NCBI RefSeq assembly: GCF_018138715.1
Contig: NZ_JAGSHX010000006.1
Location: forward strand, 3,286,001 to 3,350,000
From: Streptomyces asiaticus
Lineage (GTDB): Bacteria; Actinomycetota; Actinomycetes; Streptomycetales; Streptomycetaceae
DNA: 64,000 nt
Reading direction: 5' to 3'
Shown here: one piece after another, positions 62,435 through 64,000 of the stretch
How positions within the stretch are numbered: the first letter of the stretch is position 1
Layout of the letters: the number at the start of each line of letters is the position of its first letter
Translations under genes and position numbers: made by a program
The notes under the pieces: model-generated
Seen by the model: the letters and a program-made list of their open reading frames with translations, nothing else
What the model was told of the DNA's origin: nothing
Databases searched by the model: none

Positions 62435-64000
62435 ATGTCTACGCAAAGGGGAATTCCGCGCGTCATCCACCAGACATGGAAGGACGCGGACGTACCCGCC
62501 GTGTGGCGGCGCTGGGCCGAGTCCTGGCGCCGCCACCATCCGGGGTGGGAATACCGGCTGTGGACGGACACCGACAACCGCGCCTTCCTCGCCGCGCATT
62601 ACCCCTGGTTCCTGCCGGTCTACGACGGCTATCCCGAGCCGATCATGCGGGCCGACGCGGTCCGGTACTTCCTGCTCGACCACTTCGGCGGCGTCTACGC
62701 CGACCTCGACTTCGAGGCCCTGCGCCCGCTGGACGGTCTGCTCGAAGGCCGCGAGCTGGTCCTCGGCCTCGAACCCGAGGAGCACACCCGGCTGCTGTGC
62801 GCGCGGCGCGCCGGGTTGCCGCGGGTGGTCGGCAACGCGTTTCTCGCCTCCCGGCCGGGCCATCCCTTCTGGGCGCACGTCCACCGCGAACTGGTCGGCG
62901 CCCACACCGCGCCCAGCGCGCTGGACGCGACCGGGCCGTTCTTCCTCACGCGCGCGCTCGACGGCGCCCCGTGCGACGGCACGATCACGGTGCTCGGACC
63001 GGAAGTCCTGTACCCCAAGCCGAGCCCGTACGCCACGGAGGTGTTGGGGCCGAGGACGGTGGACTTGGAGCGGGCGCACGCCGTGCACCACTGGTCGGGC
63101 AGTTGGGCGCACGACGCGGCCTTCACGCCCCGCGTCTCGGAAGGGCGCACGGTCCCCTTCTGGACCAGCCAGGACCTGCGGCCGTGCGCGCGGGGCACGC
63201 TGGATCTCGACGCCCAGCGCGCCCGGTGGGCCGAGGGTGCGCCCGCGCCGCTGGTGTCCTGCCTGATGGTCACCGGAGACCGGCCACGCCTCGCCGAACG
63301 GGCGATCCGCTGCTTTCTCACCCAGACCTACCCCCGCGCCGAGCTGGTCGTCGTGGACGACGGCACGGACGACAGCCTGGAACAGCACGTTCACACCCTC
63401 GCCGATCCACGGGTACGGCTCCACCGGCTGCCGCCGGAGGGACGGCCGCTGGGCGATCTGCGGAACGCCGCGGTCGACCTGGCCACCGGGCCGTACGTGT
63501 GCCAGTGGGACGACGACGACCTCTACGACCCGGAGCGGCTGGACGTCCAGATGGCCGCGCTCCTGGGGCTCGGGGCCACGGCATGCTTCCTGGCCCGGGA
63601 GCGGCTGTGGTGGCCCGCGCGCCGGATGCTCGCCGTCTCGGGGACACGGGTATGGGAAGGGTCGATGGTGTGCGCGAAGGAGGCGCTGCCGCGCTATCCG
63701 GCGCTGAGACGCGGCGAGGACACCCCGGTCGCGGAGCAGGTGGTGCGCACGGGACGGGTGGCGTCCGTGGACGCGCCCGAGCTGTACACGTACGTCCACC
63801 ACGGCGAGAACACCTTCGACGCACCGCACTTCGCGGGCCTCTTCGACGCGGCGACCCAGCTCTGGACGGGCGGTGACTACGCGCCGGCGGTGCGCGCGCT
63901 GGCGGCCCGGCTGCCGGTGGCCCCGGCGGACCTGGTGCACGCGGAGCACGAGGAGCCCGAACGGCAGACCGCGCCGGAGGCGGAAGCAGAGGAGAGAGCA
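62435..64000 (+). CDS. Two-domain glycosyltransferase (GT32 then GT2), cut by window end
   Basis: At least 522 aa, open to the last base. It starts MSTQRGIPRVIHQTWKDADV. Residues about 10-250 are a GT32/DXD-type sugar-binding domain (MRADAVRYFLLDHFGGVYAD then LDFEALRPL). Residues about 270-450 are a GT2-type domain (LVSCLMVTGDRPRLAERAIR, LVVVDDGTDD, CQWDDDDLYDPERLDVQMAA). Two catalytic modules in one chain suggest a bifunctional enzyme for a surface or secreted glycan. No signal or membrane segment is seen. Confidence 0.85.
   Translation, partial: MSTQRGIPRVIHQTWKDADVPAVWRRWAESWRRHHPGWEYRLWTDTDNRAFLAAHYPWFLPVYDGYPEPIMRADAVRYFLLDHFGGVYADLDFEALRPLDGLLEGRELVLGLEPEEHTRLLCARRAGLPRVVGNAFLASRPGHPFWAHVHRELVGAHTAPSALDATGPFFLTRALDGAPCDGTITVLGPEVLYPKPSPYATEVLGPRTVDLERAHAVHHWSGSWAHDAAFTPRVSEGRTVPFWTSQDLRPCARGTLDLDAQRARWAEGAPAPLVSCLMVTGDRPRLAERAIRCFLTQTYPRAELVVVDDGTDDSLEQHVHTLADPRVRLHRLPPEGRPLGDLRNAAVDLATGPYVCQWDDDDLYDPERLDVQMAALLGLGATACFLARERLWWPARRMLAVSGTRVWEGSMVCAKEALPRYPALRRGEDTPVAEQVVRTGRVASVDAPELYTYVHHGENTFDAPHFAGLFDAATQLWTGGDYAPAVRALAARLPVAPADLVHAEHEEPERQTAPEAEAEERA

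Noticed and set aside
62242..63876. 544-aa frame overlapping the terminal glycosyltransferase
   Set aside because: It is Arg/Pro/Ala-rich shadow sequence; the frame starting at 62435 contains both glycosyltransferase domains.

Overview
The window is typical Streptomyces chromosomal DNA. G+C is very high, codons end almost always in G or C, and start codons GTG, TTG and probably CTG are common. It carries adpA with its conserved TTA codon, AraC/XRE/TetR/LacI regulators, Tat lipoproteins and many short GC-rich intergenic repeats. I recognise no phage, plasmid, CRISPR array, rRNA or complete insertion sequence. There is one tRNA (His).

Layout. 0.1-4.4 kb: a sugar-type catabolic operon (cupin, PmoA-like DUF6807 protein, Gfo/Idh/MocA oxidoreductase) divergent from a LacI regulator; a MITE-like hairpin element sits between them. 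4.5-7 kb: an XRE regulator and two coupled small proteins, one with three TTA codons. 7-9.5 kb: MarR-GNAT fusion, a truncated ECF sigma-factor remnant and a methyltransferase. 9.9-14.2 kb: TIM-barrel isomerase, EamA exporter divergent from LysR, and a macrolide-type glycosyltransferase. 14.4-18.6 kb: GH3 lipoprotein, secreted S37 peptidase, small cytosolic protein. 18.7-23 kb: a giant fused ABC exporter (two TMD-NBD halves in one chain), followed by two adjacent 26-nt minisatellites. 23.7-29 kb: XRE regulator/methionine aminopeptidase pair, a TTA-containing AraC regulator, secreted GH65-discoidin enzyme. 29.2-33.5 kb: a tightly packed operon of secreted hydrolase, membrane acyltransferase, histidine kinase and response regulator. 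33.8-38.2 kb: ArsR/SRPBCC pair, cold-shock protein with a terminator-like leader, DEAD-box helicase, putative phosphatase.

38.4-57.5 kb is a conserved core block. It holds tesB, an LCAD-type acyl-CoA dehydrogenase, a TetR regulator, and a divergent leucine/isovalerate operon (carboxyltransferase, biotin carboxylase/carrier, HMG-CoA lyase, acyl-CoA dehydrogenase). These are followed by GH20 hexosaminidase with a DasR-like site, a DUF4429 protein, glmS, a universal stress protein, adpA, orn and tRNA-His. From memory this is the order of S. coelicolor SCO2773-SCO2793, except that the desferrioxamine (des) genes normally between acdH and the hexosaminidase are absent: only 86 bp and a terminator lie there.

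57.9-64 kb: small membrane protein, MerR, a winged-helix regulator divergent from a STAS protein, a regulator-like protein joining a helix-turn-helix to Clp-N repeats under two palindromes, a Tat lipoprotein of the dimethylformamidase-beta type, and a two-domain glycosyltransferase cut by the window end.

The items most worth following up are the HTH-ClpN protein and its paired operators, the triple-TTA gene set at 4.5-7 kb, the asymmetric fused ABC exporter with a repeat-expanded linker, the missing des locus, the second TTA-bearing AraC regulator, and the MITE-like element. All functional calls come from reading motifs and from recall of families; no database search was run.
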